The translations under genes were made by a program, and so were the position numbers. Shown one piece after another: positions 25,316 to 34,309 of a stretch of 64,000 nucleotides of DNA. The stretch is from an uncultured Faecalibaculum sp. (lineage in GTDB: Bacteria > Bacillota_I > Bacilli_A > Erysipelotrichales > Erysipelotrichaceae). Where the stretch lies: NCBI RefSeq assembly GCF_910588395.1, contig NZ_CAJUPA010000001.1:62001-126000 (forward strand), read 5' to 3'. Below the pieces are notes generated by a model, which saw nothing but the letters and a program-made list of their open reading frames with translations, was not told where the DNA came from and made no database searches. Position 1 is the stretch's first letter. Each line of letters opens with the position of its first letter.

Positions 25316-27572
25316 AACCGGTCAGATTCTGGCTCTGGCAGGACTGTGCCTGTTTTCCTGCCTTCTATACGAAGCCGGTTTGTATCTGCAGCAGACTGCT
25401 TTAATCCAGGAACAGATTGCATCTGAAAGCTGGTATGGTGGCTGGGATGCCATGGCAGTGGCTGTATCGGAAAACGATATCCAGGATATACAAAAAGACC
25501 CGATGATCGAGTCAGTGGGAACCGTTGAGACCTTTGATGTTGAATGCAGCCATGTCATGATCCGCTGCGGCGAAGCCGACTCCGCTTTCTTTCAGCAGGC
25601 GGGTTTCAGACTGAAAGATGGCCGCTATCCGGAAAAAGCCGGCGAAGCTCTGGTGGAATCTTCTGTGCTGGATGAGCTGAAGCGCAGCTACACCCTGGGA
25701 CAGGAGCTGAAACTGGAACTGGCTGAGGATGAAATCCAATACGTCACCATTGTGGGAATCATCGATCCCTACCGAAGCGGCTGGACCTGGGGCAACTACA
25801 TGCCTGGCTTGTTCACAATTCTGCCGGATGTACCTGTGGAAAAGACCTGCCTGCTGATCAGCGCAGAAGAAGGGTGGGAGAACTCCCTGCCGGAAAAAGG
25901 TGCTTCCCTGAAGATGACCATGAACGAGCGTCTGGAACAGAGTCCGGCACCGGCTTCCACCTTTTCCTGGACTCTGGTGGCTCTCGCCTGGACCACAGCC
26001 TTCCTGCTGCCCTGGATCTGGCTTGCCATGCTGATCCGTCAGCGGGCGCAGGATCTGAGCATTCTGAAAATCCGGGGATACAGTCTGACCCAGTTGAAGC
26101 GAATTCTGAGAAACACACTGTATCTGGCGCAGATTCCTTCGCTGCTGCTCTGTCTGGGATGTCTGTTTGTATCCGGCTGGTCAGCTTTGTGGCTGGTGGT
26201 TGTACTGCTGTCCCCTGTGGTTGTTCTCAGGCTGTGTCAACACCAGCTGGCTTCCATTCCAGCGGGAATCAACCTCCATGGCGGCAGGGATTCTCTGCTG
26301 CCTGCAGCTTACAGCAAGACCGGATTTACCATGACAGTTTCACAGCTGAGCACACGGTTGAACCAGATTGGTCAGCGGCAGCGCCGGATTCAGATTCTGG
26401 CTCTTGGTCTGTGCATGTTGAGCTGTATTCTGTGTCTGCACACAGCCCGCCAGGAACAGCAGCAGTATACGGATATCCAGGCAGTGCCGGATTTTACGCT
26501 GGCAACTGCCAGAATAGAGATAATCCGTCATCAGAAAATGCTGGATAACCAGCAACTGGATTCCATCTCATCAATACCCGGTGTACAGAAGATCTTGCCA
26601 GCCATCTGGGAACATGGCTGGCAAATGAGTTGGGATGACCAGGAGAATTCCTGCATCTGGGACATCCTGGCACAGGATGGCTGGGTTCCCTGCGTGATTA
26701 CCAATCAGAATAATCAAAGCACTCTGTATCCGGATATTGTTGTTCTACGAGATGGATCGATGAAAACACGGGTGCTTGATGCAGCCAGAGTTTCACAGGA
26801 GGATTTTGATTCGGGAAAGACTGCCATCATTTCCCTGCCCCCGTTCCAGAGTTTCTATAACAAGGAGCCCGTCAGTGGTGAAATCAGAACTGTGGATCTG
26901 CTGCCGGACAGGACAGTCTGGGAAGAAACCTCCATCCAGCCGGGAACGACAATCACTCTCAGCGACTCGGATCATCAGGAACGACAGCTGACCATAGCCG
27001 GAATTCTGCGTGATCCTCCTTCTGAAACTTATTCAGGCTTGAATCTCTGGGACAGACTATCAGGGGATAGCAGTCCCTACACGCTGTTTGTGGACGAGTC
27101 TTTCCTGCCGGAGGCTGCATCCACCGTTCATGTATGGACAGATCCGGCTGCAGGCAGACTGACGGAGAAGCACATATCCGAACTTGCCAGCCGGCTGGAT
27201 CTAACCCTGATCAACCGTTTTCCGGAGAAAACGGCCATTCTTCAGAATCTGCGGTTTCAGTATCTGCTTCTTTACGTCCTTGCTGCTGCGGCTGCCCTGG
27301 CGGTGGTTCTGGTCCTGATTCAGCTGTGGCGGCAGCAGAACCGGAAGCTCACGACGCTTTGTCTGCAGCTGAACCAGCTGTTTCTGCCACCTGTCTGGAT
27401 CCATGATCTGGAACATCACTTCCGGATGCGGCTTGCGGTCTCCATCCTGGCTGTTCTGATTCTGGGACTGGGGGCCGGGTGGCTGCTGAGTCCGGATGTG
27501 ACAGATCCTGCACAGGTGGAGGAGCTCTACTACCATCAGCAAGTTATCGATCTGCCGGAAGAGATGGAATGA
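25290..27572 (+). CDS. FtsX/BceB-type ABC permease
   Basis: Membrane protein of 760 residues. One N-terminal helix (about 8-27), an external domain of about 200 residues, a block of three helices (about 225-320), one further helix at about 363-380, a second external domain of about 260 residues, and two C-terminal helices (about 650-675 and 705-725). This is the MacB/FtsX-type architecture of the peptide-sensing and detoxifying transporters. It lies in the order regulator-kinase-ATPase-permease seen for BceRS-AB, although helix number and the position of the large external loop differ from textbook BceB (ten helices). Substrate unknown; cell-wall-active peptides are the natural guess. Confidence 0.85.
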   Translation: MKHRALWIKTGQILALAGLCLFSCLLYEAGLYLQQTALIQEQIASESWYGGWDAMAVAVSENDIQDIQKDPMIESVGTVETFDVECSHVMIRCGEADSAFFQQAGFRLKDGRYPEKAGEALVESSVLDELKRSYTLGQELKLELAEDEIQYVTIVGIIDPYRSGWTWGNYMPGLFTILPDVPVEKTCLLISAEEGWENSLPEKGASLKMTMNERLEQSPAPASTFSWTLVALAWTTAFLLPWIWLAMLIRQRAQDLSILKIRGYSLTQLKRILRNTLYLAQIPSLLLCLGCLFVSGWSALWLVVVLLSPVVVLRLCQHQLASIPAGINLHGGRDSLLPAAYSKTGFTMTVSQLSTRLNQIGQRQRRIQILALGLCMLSCILCLHTARQEQQQYTDIQAVPDFTLATARIEIIRHQKMLDNQQLDSISSIPGVQKILPAIWEHGWQMSWDDQENSCIWDILAQDGWVPCVITNQNNQSTLYPDIVVLRDGSMKTRVLDAARVSQEDFDSGKTAIISLPPFQSFYNKEPVSGEIRTVDLLPDRTVWEETSIQPGTTITLSDSDHQERQLTIAGILRDPPSETYSGLNLWDRLSGDSSPYTLFVDESFLPEAASTVHVWTDPAAGRLTEKHISELASRLDLTLINRFPEKTAILQNLRFQYLLLYVLAAAAALAVVLVLIQLWRQQNRKLTTLCLQLNQLFLPPVWIHDLEHHFRMRLAVSILAVLILGLGAGWLLSPDVTDPAQVEELYYHQQVIDLPEEME

Positions 27573-27574
27573 CG

Positions 27575-27624
27575 AAAAAGCCGGATACCCGAGATTCTGA
27601 GTAACCCTGCGTATCCGGCTTTTG
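27575..27624. terminator. Bidirectional terminator between convergent genes
   Basis: Arms AAAAGCCGGATAC and GTATCCGGCTTTT with a loop of about 22 bases; U-rich on either strand. Serves the permease gene and the small gene at 27632. Confidence 0.75.
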
Positions 27625-27631
27625 TGCTGTC

Positions 27632-27907
27632 TTACTTCTTTGCTTTGGCTTCGGCTTCTTCGATCACCTTGTTGTCAGCGGTGATTTCCCGTTCATCCTT
27701 GCCAATGTGCTCCTGTTTGCGTTCGATGACGTTTTCATCGTGCTGGATTTCCTTTTCCCGAACATCCTTCATGAACTTCGAAGTGTCCTTCTTCAGTTCC
27801 TCTTCGTGCTTCGCAATGTCTTTCTGCTTGCGGGCAACCACATCCACGTCATGCTCTTCTGCATGCTCCAGGATGTCCCGTTCCATTTTTTTAAATTCTT
27901 CGGCCAT
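27632..27907 (-). CDS. Small highly charged coiled-coil protein
   Basis: A 91-residue protein made almost only of Glu, Lys, Asp, Arg, His and Ile/Val/Met in heptad-like order (EEFKKMERDILEHAEEHD, EREITADNKVIEEAEAK), so one long helix or coiled coil. No cysteines, signal peptide or membrane segment. Family not recognised; a structural or nucleoid/stress-type small protein would fit. The ATG at 27907 has an AAAGGAGG 7 bases upstream; the frame continues to 27934 with no better start. Monocistronic. Confidence 0.7.
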   Translation of the reverse strand: MAEEFKKMERDILEHAEEHDVDVVARKQKDIAKHEEELKKDTSKFMKDVREKEIQHDENVIERKQEHIGKDEREITADNKVIEEAEAKAKK

Positions 27908-27973
27908 GGGAATGCCTCCTTTGTTTATCCTCATTATAGTTCCGGCTCAAAGGCGTTCCCATTTCCCTGCCCG

Positions 27974-28531
27974 CTACTCTTCGAATCCTGTTGGATCCAG
28001 ATACTTCACCACTTTCGCCGGTGAACCCACCGCAACGGCATAATCCGGGATATCCCGGGTGACCACACTGCCCGCGCCAATCACGGCCTGCCGCCCAATG
28101 GTGACCCCCGGCAATACAGTCACGCCTGCTCCCAGCCAGGCTCCCTGACAGATGTGAATGTCCTGAATGGTCAGAATCCGGCGCTGGTAAAAATCGTGGT
28201 TGTTGGTGATCAGGGAACAGTTCATGGCGATCAGAACATCATCCTCAATGACAATTCTTCCGGCGCTCATCATCTTGGAATAGGGCTGAATGGAGACCCG
28301 TTTGCCAATGGTCACATTTTCCGCCAGATTCACGAACACCGGCGGGACGATCCTTGTGCCTTCACCAGGGTGATACAGCTCCTGAATCAGTTCCTGACAC
28401 CGGGGATCATTGGGATTGGTCTGATTGATCTGAAAGACTAGATCCGTCGTCCGTCTTCCCTCCAGGCTGCGTTCTTCATCAGGAATCCGCAGGTCCAGCC
28501 GACGCTCATCCCTGTCAGCTTTCGTGGCCAT
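27974..28531 (-). CDS. Maa/LacA-type O-acetyltransferase
   Basis: Acetyl-CoA-dependent acetyltransferase of 185 residues with a left-handed beta-helix. Helical N-terminal cap, hexapeptide-repeat coils (VTIGKRVSI, RIVIEDDVLI, VTIGRQAVIGAGSVVT), and the catalytic histidine in NNHDFYQR. Closest to the maltose/galactoside/nodulation acetyltransferase group, whose physiological acceptor is usually unclear. The ATG at 28531 has AGGAGGG before it and overlaps the end of the LOG gene by 17 bases, so they are co-transcribed. Confidence 0.9.
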   Translation of the reverse strand: MATKADRDERRLDLRIPDEERSLEGRRTTDLVFQINQTNPNDPRCQELIQELYHPGEGTRIVPPVFVNLAENVTIGKRVSIQPYSKMMSAGRIVIEDDVLIAMNCSLITNNHDFYQRRILTIQDIHICQGAWLGAGVTVLPGVTIGRQAVIGAGSVVTRDIPDYAVAVGSPAKVVKYLDPTGFEE

Positions 28532-29099
28532 GCAGAAACCCTCCTGCTGTTTCCTCAGTCAGTTCACAGTGTTCCAGCCAGTCTACCACTTCTGCGGGTG
28601 TGGCGAAAACCCGGAACAGATCAAAGACATAACTGTCGATGAACTTCTGCTCCACTGCATTTTCCAGCATGGTCATCATGGGTCCAAAGTATCCATTGGT
28701 ATCCAGCACCGTCAGTGGCTTGGCTGTCTGATTCACCTGTTTCAGTGTCAGAATCTCGAAAAACTCCTCAAAGGTCCCGATACTGCCCGGGGTCATGATG
28801 AAGGCATCTGCCATTTCTTCCATCATCTGCTTCCTCTGACGCATCGTGTCCGTAAAATAGAACTCCGTGCAGCTTTTGGCCAGGACTCCGGGTACATCAA
28901 AATACCGGGGAGAAATCCCAATGGACTGACCCCCTGCCTCCTGCACGCCAGCCAGAACCGCTCCCATCATGCCGGTCATGCCACCACCGAATATCAGGGT
29001 CATATCTGTATCCGCCAGACGGATCCCCAGCTCCCTGCCCGCTTCTTTATACACAGGCGCAATCTTATCGCTGCTCGCACCGTATACACATACTTTCAT
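28515..29099 (-). CDS. LOG family protein (nucleoside monophosphate phosphoribohydrolase)
   Basis: Cytosolic, 194 residues, Rossmann-like LOG/TIGR00730 fold that cleaves the N-glycosidic bond of (modified) AMP. Signature pieces: GASSDK at the N terminus, FGGGMTGMMGA, and PGSIGTFEEF, the PGGxGTxxE catalytic motif with Ser for the second Gly. The second ATG (29099) has GGAGG at 7 bases; the first ATG (29105) touches the RBS and is less likely. Followed by the overlapping acetyltransferase gene. Confidence 0.88.
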   Translation of the reverse strand: MKVCVYGASSDKIAPVYKEAGRELGIRLADTDMTLIFGGGMTGMMGAVLAGVQEAGGQSIGISPRYFDVPGVLAKSCTEFYFTDTMRQRKQMMEEMADAFIMTPGSIGTFEEFFEILTLKQVNQTAKPLTVLDTNGYFGPMMTMLENAVEQKFIDSYVFDLFRVFATPAEVVDWLEHCELTEETAGGFLHGHES

Positions 29100-29130
29100 G
29101 TCCATTCCTCCATGGCTATCATCATATCAC

Positions 29131-29307
29131 GCCTGATTCCTTCAAACGGCTCTGGTGATGATGGACAGAACACGTGTAAAAAAAGGACCTGTCCCAATCG
29201 AAACAGATCCTTCAAATGGTAAATCCGGATTTGCATAATGGCAGTTCCACAAACAGAAATAACTGTCCTGCGTCCACCGTAAATCATCAAGCCTGATTCC
29301 ATCAAAC
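29131..29307. repeat. Pair of near-identical 17-base direct repeats
   Basis: GCCTGATTCC(T/A)TCAAAC occurs at 29131-29147 and 29291-29307, 16 of 17 bases equal, framing 143 bases that hold the terminator. It could be a chance or decayed duplication. Confidence 0.5.
29178..29212 (-). terminator. Terminator of the 3D-domain protein gene
   Basis: On the minus strand AAGGATCTGT and ACAGGTCCTT pair with one mismatch and are followed by seven T. About 170 bases after the stop at 29381. Confidence 0.7.
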
Positions 29308-29334
29308 ACAGTTCACTCTACAGTGGCATGACGT

Positions 29335-29367
29335 TTCCGTCGGCAATTTTTCGAATTACCGACGGAA
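29335..29367. other. Hairpin without T run, just after the 3D-domain gene
   Basis: Arms TTCCGTCGG (29335-29343) and CCGACGGAA (29359-29367) are a perfect 9-bp stem. It lies 14 bases past the stop of the minus-strand gene and may be a processing or stability element, since no U tract follows. Confidence 0.4.
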
Positions 29368-29380
29368 TGGTCAGGCCGCT

Positions 29381-30109
29381 TTACCAGGCTGTGGCGATAT
29401 CCAGCTGCGTGGGGTTGGCAGCCGCAAATCCGCCGGTATCACAGACAATTCCCATGCCCATGGACGTGGGTATCAGACTGCCCCGGGGACGAAGGCCCAG
29501 GTGGGCTGCCACCATGACGTAGTCACCCAGCATCTTGGCCCCATCTTCCCGGACCCAGTACGGGTCATTGTTGCCCATTCCCCGCATCACGGAGACTACA
29601 CCGCTCATGTCCAGGTTGTAATAGGTTTCCCGGCCGGAAGGACCCTGTACCACGCCGGCGGAAGGGGTCAGCACCGGACCATTCCAGCTGGCAGCCTGTT
29701 CGGCAGCTGCCGCTGCCTCGGCTTCTTTCTGTTTCTTCTGCTCTTCTTCCTGGCGCTTTTTCTTTGCTTCCTCTTCTTCTTTTTTCCGCTGTTCCGGACT
29801 CTTGTCACTGAGAAGATCTTCGCTGGCATACCAGGTTTTTCCCTGATACTCCACACGGGCTGTGCCCATATCGGATTCTCCGGTCTGTGTGACTTTCGTG
29901 TTTCTCGGAACCAGCACAGAGTCGCCCAGGCTGGTGGACGGGTGGTCCGAGAAGGAGGCGGTGGTTTCCACCCAGACGGTCCTGTTCATATCTTCAAAAT
30001 GATACTGGGGGTACAACAGACTTTTGTGTTCTGCTGCATGCACCGGCAGGGTACCGGTGAGAAACAGCAGGCAGGCGCCGGCAGCGCCCTGTATCGCTTT
30101 TTTCATCAT
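29381..30109 (-). CDS. Secreted 3D-type (RlpA-like double-psi barrel) protein
   Basis: Exported, 242 residues. Signal peptide about 1-26 (ATG-ATG-AAA start, cleavage after VHA). Next a beta-rich SH3-like part (about 30-105), then a Glu/Lys/Gln helix (about 110-145), and a C-terminal domain with YPxWVRED-, VMVAAHL- and IVCDTGGF-type strands ending QLDIATAW. The last 50 residues match the pattern of 3D domains, with two aspartates (DTG and LDI). Such proteins bind or cleave peptidoglycan in other Firmicutes; catalysis here is unproven. RBS GAGGAAG before 30109; the frame runs back to 30172. Confidence 0.75.
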   Translation of the reverse strand: MMKKAIQGAAGACLLFLTGTLPVHAAEHKSLLYPQYHFEDMNRTVWVETTASFSDHPSTSLGDSVLVPRNTKVTQTGESDMGTARVEYQGKTWYASEDLLSDKSPEQRKKEEEEAKKKRQEEEQKKQKEAEAAAAAEQAASWNGPVLTPSAGVVQGPSGRETYYNLDMSGVVSVMRGMGNNDPYWVREDGAKMLGDYVMVAAHLGLRPRGSLIPTSMGMGIVCDTGGFAAANPTQLDIATAW

Positions 30110-30434
30110 AAAAACTTCCTCGCTGTTGTTGAATTTAGCAAGGAAGTATTTCAAAGGCAATAAATTGTGCACAATTCAGACATTTTCACATTCTCGCAGC
30201 GCTTTCTTTGGGAAAATATGGGAGAAACGTTGGATTTTACCCGAATAAATCATATAGATTACATCAGGAGAGTGAAAGCATACAAATGACGTGGCTGTTA
30301 TTTCTAGCCGAGTCTGGTCCTGGCAGCTCCCGGAATCCCCCGGTTTTGCCTTCTTTTGTTCATGCTGCAGCCTGCATTGTGTCTGTCCGAAAACCTTCTC
30401 TGTCTGCCTGTATCCGGAACTGGATGACAGATAC
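30110..30434. other. Intergenic region, 325 bases
   Basis: Holds the promoter region of the 3D-protein gene and the downstream end of the transporter gene at 30435. A plus-strand TTGGAT-17-TATAGA and a GGAGAG followed by an ATG at 30286 are visible, but the 77-codon frame they would drive is antisense to the transporter gene and unlike a real protein. No terminator was recognised after 30435. Confidence 0.4.
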
Positions 30435-31034
30435 TCAGTTCTTCTTTCCCAGGTCCTCCATCGTCGGACCCTGGGGAATGGAAGCCCCCATGGATTCATA
30501 CATCAGCGAAATACCGTAGTACATGCCGGTAATGCCAAATGCCAGCAGGAGCCAGGCACCGGCGGTATGAAGCCATGGCAGCGAAGCCAGGGTGCCAATG
30601 CTGGAGCACAGAAATCCCAGAGCCACAAAAACATGGGAGAGCAGCTCGTACAGGGGCAGCCTGCGCATGGCCGGCAGAATGGCTGTCACGAAAATACCGC
30701 CCAGCAGAATGATCACCGCACTGATCCAGGGATGGAAGGAAATGCCCATGCGGTTGGACTGCACCATGACGATCTGGGTAATGCCCCCGGCAAAACCCAG
30801 GATGACACTGAGCACCAGATTCACATTCCCGTGGGCATCCCCCTTGATCAGCGCCAGAATGCTGGCTGCAAAAGCACCCACGCCCAGACACAGCTCAATG
30901 ATCCCCAGGGTCATGGCACTGTCATCTGGCAGTTTCATCACCACGGAAAGCCAGGTCAGGATCCCGAATGTGGAAAAGATGAACTGCAGGGCGGCATTGG
31001 GAGAGGCAATGCCTTTTCCTGTATTCATATTCAT
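30435..31034 (-). CDS. Probable GPR1/FUN34/YaaH-family (acetate/succinate) transporter
   Basis: Membrane protein of 199 residues with six hydrophobic helices. The start NTGKGIASPNAALQFIFSTFG resembles the ANPAPLGLxGFG opening of the family, and the spacing of the six helices and C-terminal tail fits. The conserved NPAPL is only partly kept (SPNAAL), so the assignment is moderate; another six-helix family is possible. GAGAGGTGA lies 8 bases before the ATG at 31034; the frame is open back to 31193. A TATCAT -10 lies at about 31053-31058. Confidence 0.6.
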   Translation of the reverse strand: MNMNTGKGIASPNAALQFIFSTFGILTWLSVVMKLPDDSAMTLGIIELCLGVGAFAASILALIKGDAHGNVNLVLSVILGFAGGITQIVMVQSNRMGISFHPWISAVIILLGGIFVTAILPAMRRLPLYELLSHVFVALGFLCSSIGTLASLPWLHTAGAWLLLAFGITGMYYGISLMYESMGASIPQGPTMEDLGKKN

Positions 31035-31184
31035 ATATCTCACCTCTCCGTCATGATAAAAGAACCGTACAGTTCCTTCACAGGGTTTGCCCGGCTGTAT
31101 CTTTGATTTTATCTGCTGCCATCTTTCCTCCGGCACCATCTTTCCTGCAGCATCTTTCCTTATATAGGGATGTGGATTCACAGC

Positions 31185-31231
31185 GAAAAGCAAACCCCCG
31201 GACCAGGCCAGTCACGGCCAGTCCGGGGGTT
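31185..31231 (-). terminator. Terminator of the lon-engB transcript
   Basis: Long minus-strand hairpin: ACCCCCGGAC and GTCCGGGGGT arms with an inner TGGCC/GGCC(T)-type pairing, then TTTGCTTTTC. About 40 bases after the engB stop. Confidence 0.8.
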
Positions 31232-31268
31232 GTCATATCTGTGTCACATACAGGCTGTCAGCCAGACA

Positions 31269-31943
31269 TCATGCTGTTTCGCCAGCCTCCGATGCAGGCT
31301 GAGGAGCAGCTTTCTCTGTATCCGCCCCGGCTTCATCGGCAGCAGACTCCGGTTGTGCAGCCTCCGCATCCAGTTTCAAAATTTCGCGGATTTTCTGCTC
31401 CACTTCCCGCAGACCGGTAAACTCCACGCTGGAGACCGGCAGGATTCTGGAAACCGGAAGCTCCACTTTCCTGGAAATATTCTTCAGGTGAGTCAGCCGT
31501 TTGGTCTTTGGCACTTTGTCGATCTTGGTTGCCGCAATGATCACCGGGATGTTCATTTCCTTGAAGAAATCAATCATGTCCAGGTCATCCGCGGTGGGAT
31601 CATGACGTGCATCGATCAGCTGCACCACCGCCTTGATGTTGTCCCGGTTCTGGAAATAGTCATCCATCATCTGGCCGAGTTTCAGCAGCTGGGATTTGCT
31701 CATTCTGGCATAGCCGTAACCCGGCACGTCCACGAGCATCCAGTCACCGTCCACCGAGAAAAAATTCAGCAGCCGGGTTTTCCCCGGGGTGTTGCCCACG
31801 TAAGCCAGACGCTTTTTGCCGGTGAAGGCGTTGATGAAACTGGATTTGCCGACATTGCTTCGGCCCACCACCACAACTTCCGGCAGTTCTGTTTCCGGCC
31901 AGCTCTCCCGGCCGCTGCTGGATACCACAAATTCGCTTTTCAT
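31269..31943 (-). CDS. engB: Ribosome-biogenesis GTPase EngB (YsxC/YihA)
   Basis: GTPase needed for late 50S assembly. The 224 residues include G1 GRSNVGKS (27-34), G3 DVPGYG, and G4 TKID in order. The body is normal, but about 30 extra Ala/Glu/Pro-rich residues follow the usual end (from LDAEAAQ onward), so it is longer than the roughly 195 of most relatives; the tail looks disordered and acidic. The ATG overlaps the lon stop by one base (TGATG). The lon-engB order is a known Firmicute arrangement. Confidence 0.95.
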   Translation of the reverse strand: MKSEFVVSSSGRESWPETELPEVVVVGRSNVGKSSFINAFTGKKRLAYVGNTPGKTRLLNFFSVDGDWMLVDVPGYGYARMSKSQLLKLGQMMDDYFQNRDNIKAVVQLIDARHDPTADDLDMIDFFKEMNIPVIIAATKIDKVPKTKRLTHLKNISRKVELPVSRILPVSSVEFTGLREVEQKIREILKLDAEAAQPESAADEAGADTEKAAPQPASEAGETA

Positions 31944-34246
31944 CAGACCAGCGCCTCCTGCAGTACCTGCTGGGCACTTTCCACGGGGATGAAAGTGATG
32001 TGGTCCTTCACTTCCTGGGGAACATCCTCCAGGTCCTTCTCATTGCCCTTGGGGATGACAATGGTATCAATGCCGGCTCTGTGCGCTGCCAGGCTCTTTT
32101 CCTTGAGCCCGCCAATGGGCAGCACATTGCCCCGCAGGGTCACTTCCCCGGTCATGGCCAGATTGGCTTTGACCGGTTTGTCTGCCAGACAGCTGACCAG
32201 GGCGGTTGTCATGGTCACACCGGCACTGGGGCCGTCCTTGGGCACGGCGCCTTCCGGGACGTGCACATGGATATCCAGTTTGGAGAAACAGTCCGGATCA
32301 ATGCCGAATTCCTTCGCATGGGACCGGATGTAGTCCAGCGCGATGCTGGCACTTTCCTTCATCACATCGCCCAGCTGTCCGGTTAGCACCAGGTTGCCCT
32401 TGCCTTCAAACTTCGTGGCTTCGATCTGAAGCACATCTCCGCCAAAGCTCGTATAGGCCAGACCTGTGACGGTTCCCACCTGGTCCTTTTCCTCCCGCTT
32501 GCCGTAATCGGTTTTCTCGTTGCCCAGCCATTCGTGAACGAGGTCTTTGTTCAGGGTGATGGACTTTTTCCCATCTTTCAGGATTGCCAGCACGGTTTTG
32601 CGGGCAATCGCCGCAATGGTCCGCTCCAGCTGCCGCACGCCGGCTTCTCTGGTATAGTAGCGGATCAGGTACAGCAGCATGTCATCGCTGATGGTCAGCT
32701 GCTCCGGCACCAGACCGTTTTCCTTCAGCTGCTTGGGAACCAGATGTTCCCTGGCAATGTTCACTTTTTCCGCATCGGTATAGCTGGAGAGCTGAATGAT
32801 CTCCAGGCGGTCCTGCAGGGCAGGCGGAATGTTTTCCAGATAGTTGGCTGTGGCGATGAACAGGACATTGGACAGATCATAGTTTTCTTCAATGTAGTGA
32901 TCGGAGAACACACTGTTCTGTTCCGGATCCAGCACCTCCAGCATGGCGCTGGAAGGGTCGCCCTTGTAATCCGATGCCATTTTGTCGATTTCATCGATCA
33001 GGAACACTGGGTTGACAACACCGGCTTTTTTCATGCCCTGAATGATGCGGCCGGGCAGTGCGCCCAGATAGGTACGCCGGTGTCCCCGGATCTCCGCTTC
33101 GTCCCGGACACCGCCAAGACTCATTTTCACGAATTTCCGGTCCAGAGCCCGGGCGACGGATTTGGCCAGTGAAGTCTTGCCCACACCGGGAGGCCCTACC
33201 AGGCAGATGATCGGCGCTTTCAGGCTGTTGGTCATCTGTTTCACGGCCAGATACTCCATGATCCGTTCCTTGACCTTTTCCAGACCATAGTGGTCTTCAT
33301 CCAGGATTTTCTGGGCATCGTTCAGGTCTTCGTTGTCCTCGGTCAGCTGCCACCAGGGAAGTTCCATCAGCCAGTCAATGTACGCCTTGATGACTCCGGT
33401 TTCTCCGGATGCAGGCGGCAGCACTTCATAGCGGGACAGTTCGTCCTTCACTTTGGCTTTGATGTAGTCGGGATAGGGGTTTTCCTCCAGCCGTTTCCGG
33501 ATGCTTTCCACATCCTTGTCGATTTCCGCCACATCCCCCAGTTCTTCCTTGATGGCGTGAATCTTCTCCCGAAGGTAGTAGTCTTTCTGTCCCTGGTCAA
33601 TCCGTTCCTTGACCGTTTCGTTGATCCGCTTTTCCACCTCGGACATCTTTTTCTCTTTTTCCATGTCCTGCAGCAGCATCACCAGACGGTCATTGACGCC
33701 CGGGGTTTCCAGATACTCCTGCTTGCGTGCAGCATCCAGCGGGAATCCCTGGACGGCTTTGTCGGACAGTGCCTCGGCACCCACGCCCCGGGAGAGCTCC
33801 ATCATGAGTTCTCTGGACATGAATTTTTCTCCCGGGTGCATCTGTTCAAACGCCGCGGCTACCATACGCACCAGGGCCACTTCTTCGGTTTCATCCTGTT
33901 TCTGACTGGGAATGACTTCCACTTCAGCCATGTCCGAAGTCTGGGTCTCTTCCATTTTCACCAGACGGACCCGTTCCAGTCCCCGGAACTTGACGCGGAC
34001 GAATTTGTCAAACCGCCGAACGTGCCGGATCTCGCACAGTGTTCCCACCTGGTAGAGATCATCCGCACCGGGATTTTCCTCTTCCATGCGTTTCTGGGAA
34101 AACAGGCAGATCAGATCTCCGTGGTTGTCCTGGGCATTTTCAATGGCTGCCAGACTCGCGGGACGGCCCACATCTATCACGACTTCCTGATCCGGAAATA
34201 TGATCACCCCGCGGGTGCAGATCAGAGGATAGGTTTTAACTGTCAT
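31943..34246 (-). CDS. lon: ATP-dependent protease Lon (LonA)
   Basis: Cytosolic AAA+ serine protease of 767 residues. N-terminal substrate-binding domain (about 1-200), coiled coil, AAA+ module with Walker A GPPGVGKT and Walker B FLIDEIDKM, and protease domain with Ser674 in PKDGPSAG and Lys717 in GLKEKSLAAHR forming the dyad. Length is typical. Start ATG at 34246 with GGTGA close upstream. No CIRCE or CtsR-like operator was noticed. Followed by engB with a one-base overlap. Confidence 0.98.
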   Translation of the reverse strand: MTVKTYPLICTRGVIIFPDQEVVIDVGRPASLAAIENAQDNHGDLICLFSQKRMEEENPGADDLYQVGTLCEIRHVRRFDKFVRVKFRGLERVRLVKMEETQTSDMAEVEVIPSQKQDETEEVALVRMVAAAFEQMHPGEKFMSRELMMELSRGVGAEALSDKAVQGFPLDAARKQEYLETPGVNDRLVMLLQDMEKEKKMSEVEKRINETVKERIDQGQKDYYLREKIHAIKEELGDVAEIDKDVESIRKRLEENPYPDYIKAKVKDELSRYEVLPPASGETGVIKAYIDWLMELPWWQLTEDNEDLNDAQKILDEDHYGLEKVKERIMEYLAVKQMTNSLKAPIICLVGPPGVGKTSLAKSVARALDRKFVKMSLGGVRDEAEIRGHRRTYLGALPGRIIQGMKKAGVVNPVFLIDEIDKMASDYKGDPSSAMLEVLDPEQNSVFSDHYIEENYDLSNVLFIATANYLENIPPALQDRLEIIQLSSYTDAEKVNIAREHLVPKQLKENGLVPEQLTISDDMLLYLIRYYTREAGVRQLERTIAAIARKTVLAILKDGKKSITLNKDLVHEWLGNEKTDYGKREEKDQVGTVTGLAYTSFGGDVLQIEATKFEGKGNLVLTGQLGDVMKESASIALDYIRSHAKEFGIDPDCFSKLDIHVHVPEGAVPKDGPSAGVTMTTALVSCLADKPVKANLAMTGEVTLRGNVLPIGGLKEKSLAAHRAGIDTIVIPKGNEKDLEDVPQEVKDHITFIPVESAQQVLQEALV

Positions 34247-34275
34247 TACGTCACCAATTACTTTCTTTATTACAG

Positions 34276-34298
34276 AAAAAGACGCGAACGCGTCTTTT
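34276..34298 (-). terminator. Terminator of the tig transcript
   Basis: AAAAGACGCG/CGCGTCTTTT with a 2-base centre, symmetric, U-rich on both strands, in the 63-base gap between tig and lon. Confidence 0.75.
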
Positions 34299-34309
34299 CT
34301 GGATCTGAT

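Noticed and set aside
30286..30519. A 77-codon plus-strand frame with GGAGAG and a TTGGAT-17-TATAGA promoter-like pair
   Set aside because: Most of it is antisense to the transporter gene; composition (Ser/Pro/Cys/Trp mix) is unlike a real protein and no family is apparent.
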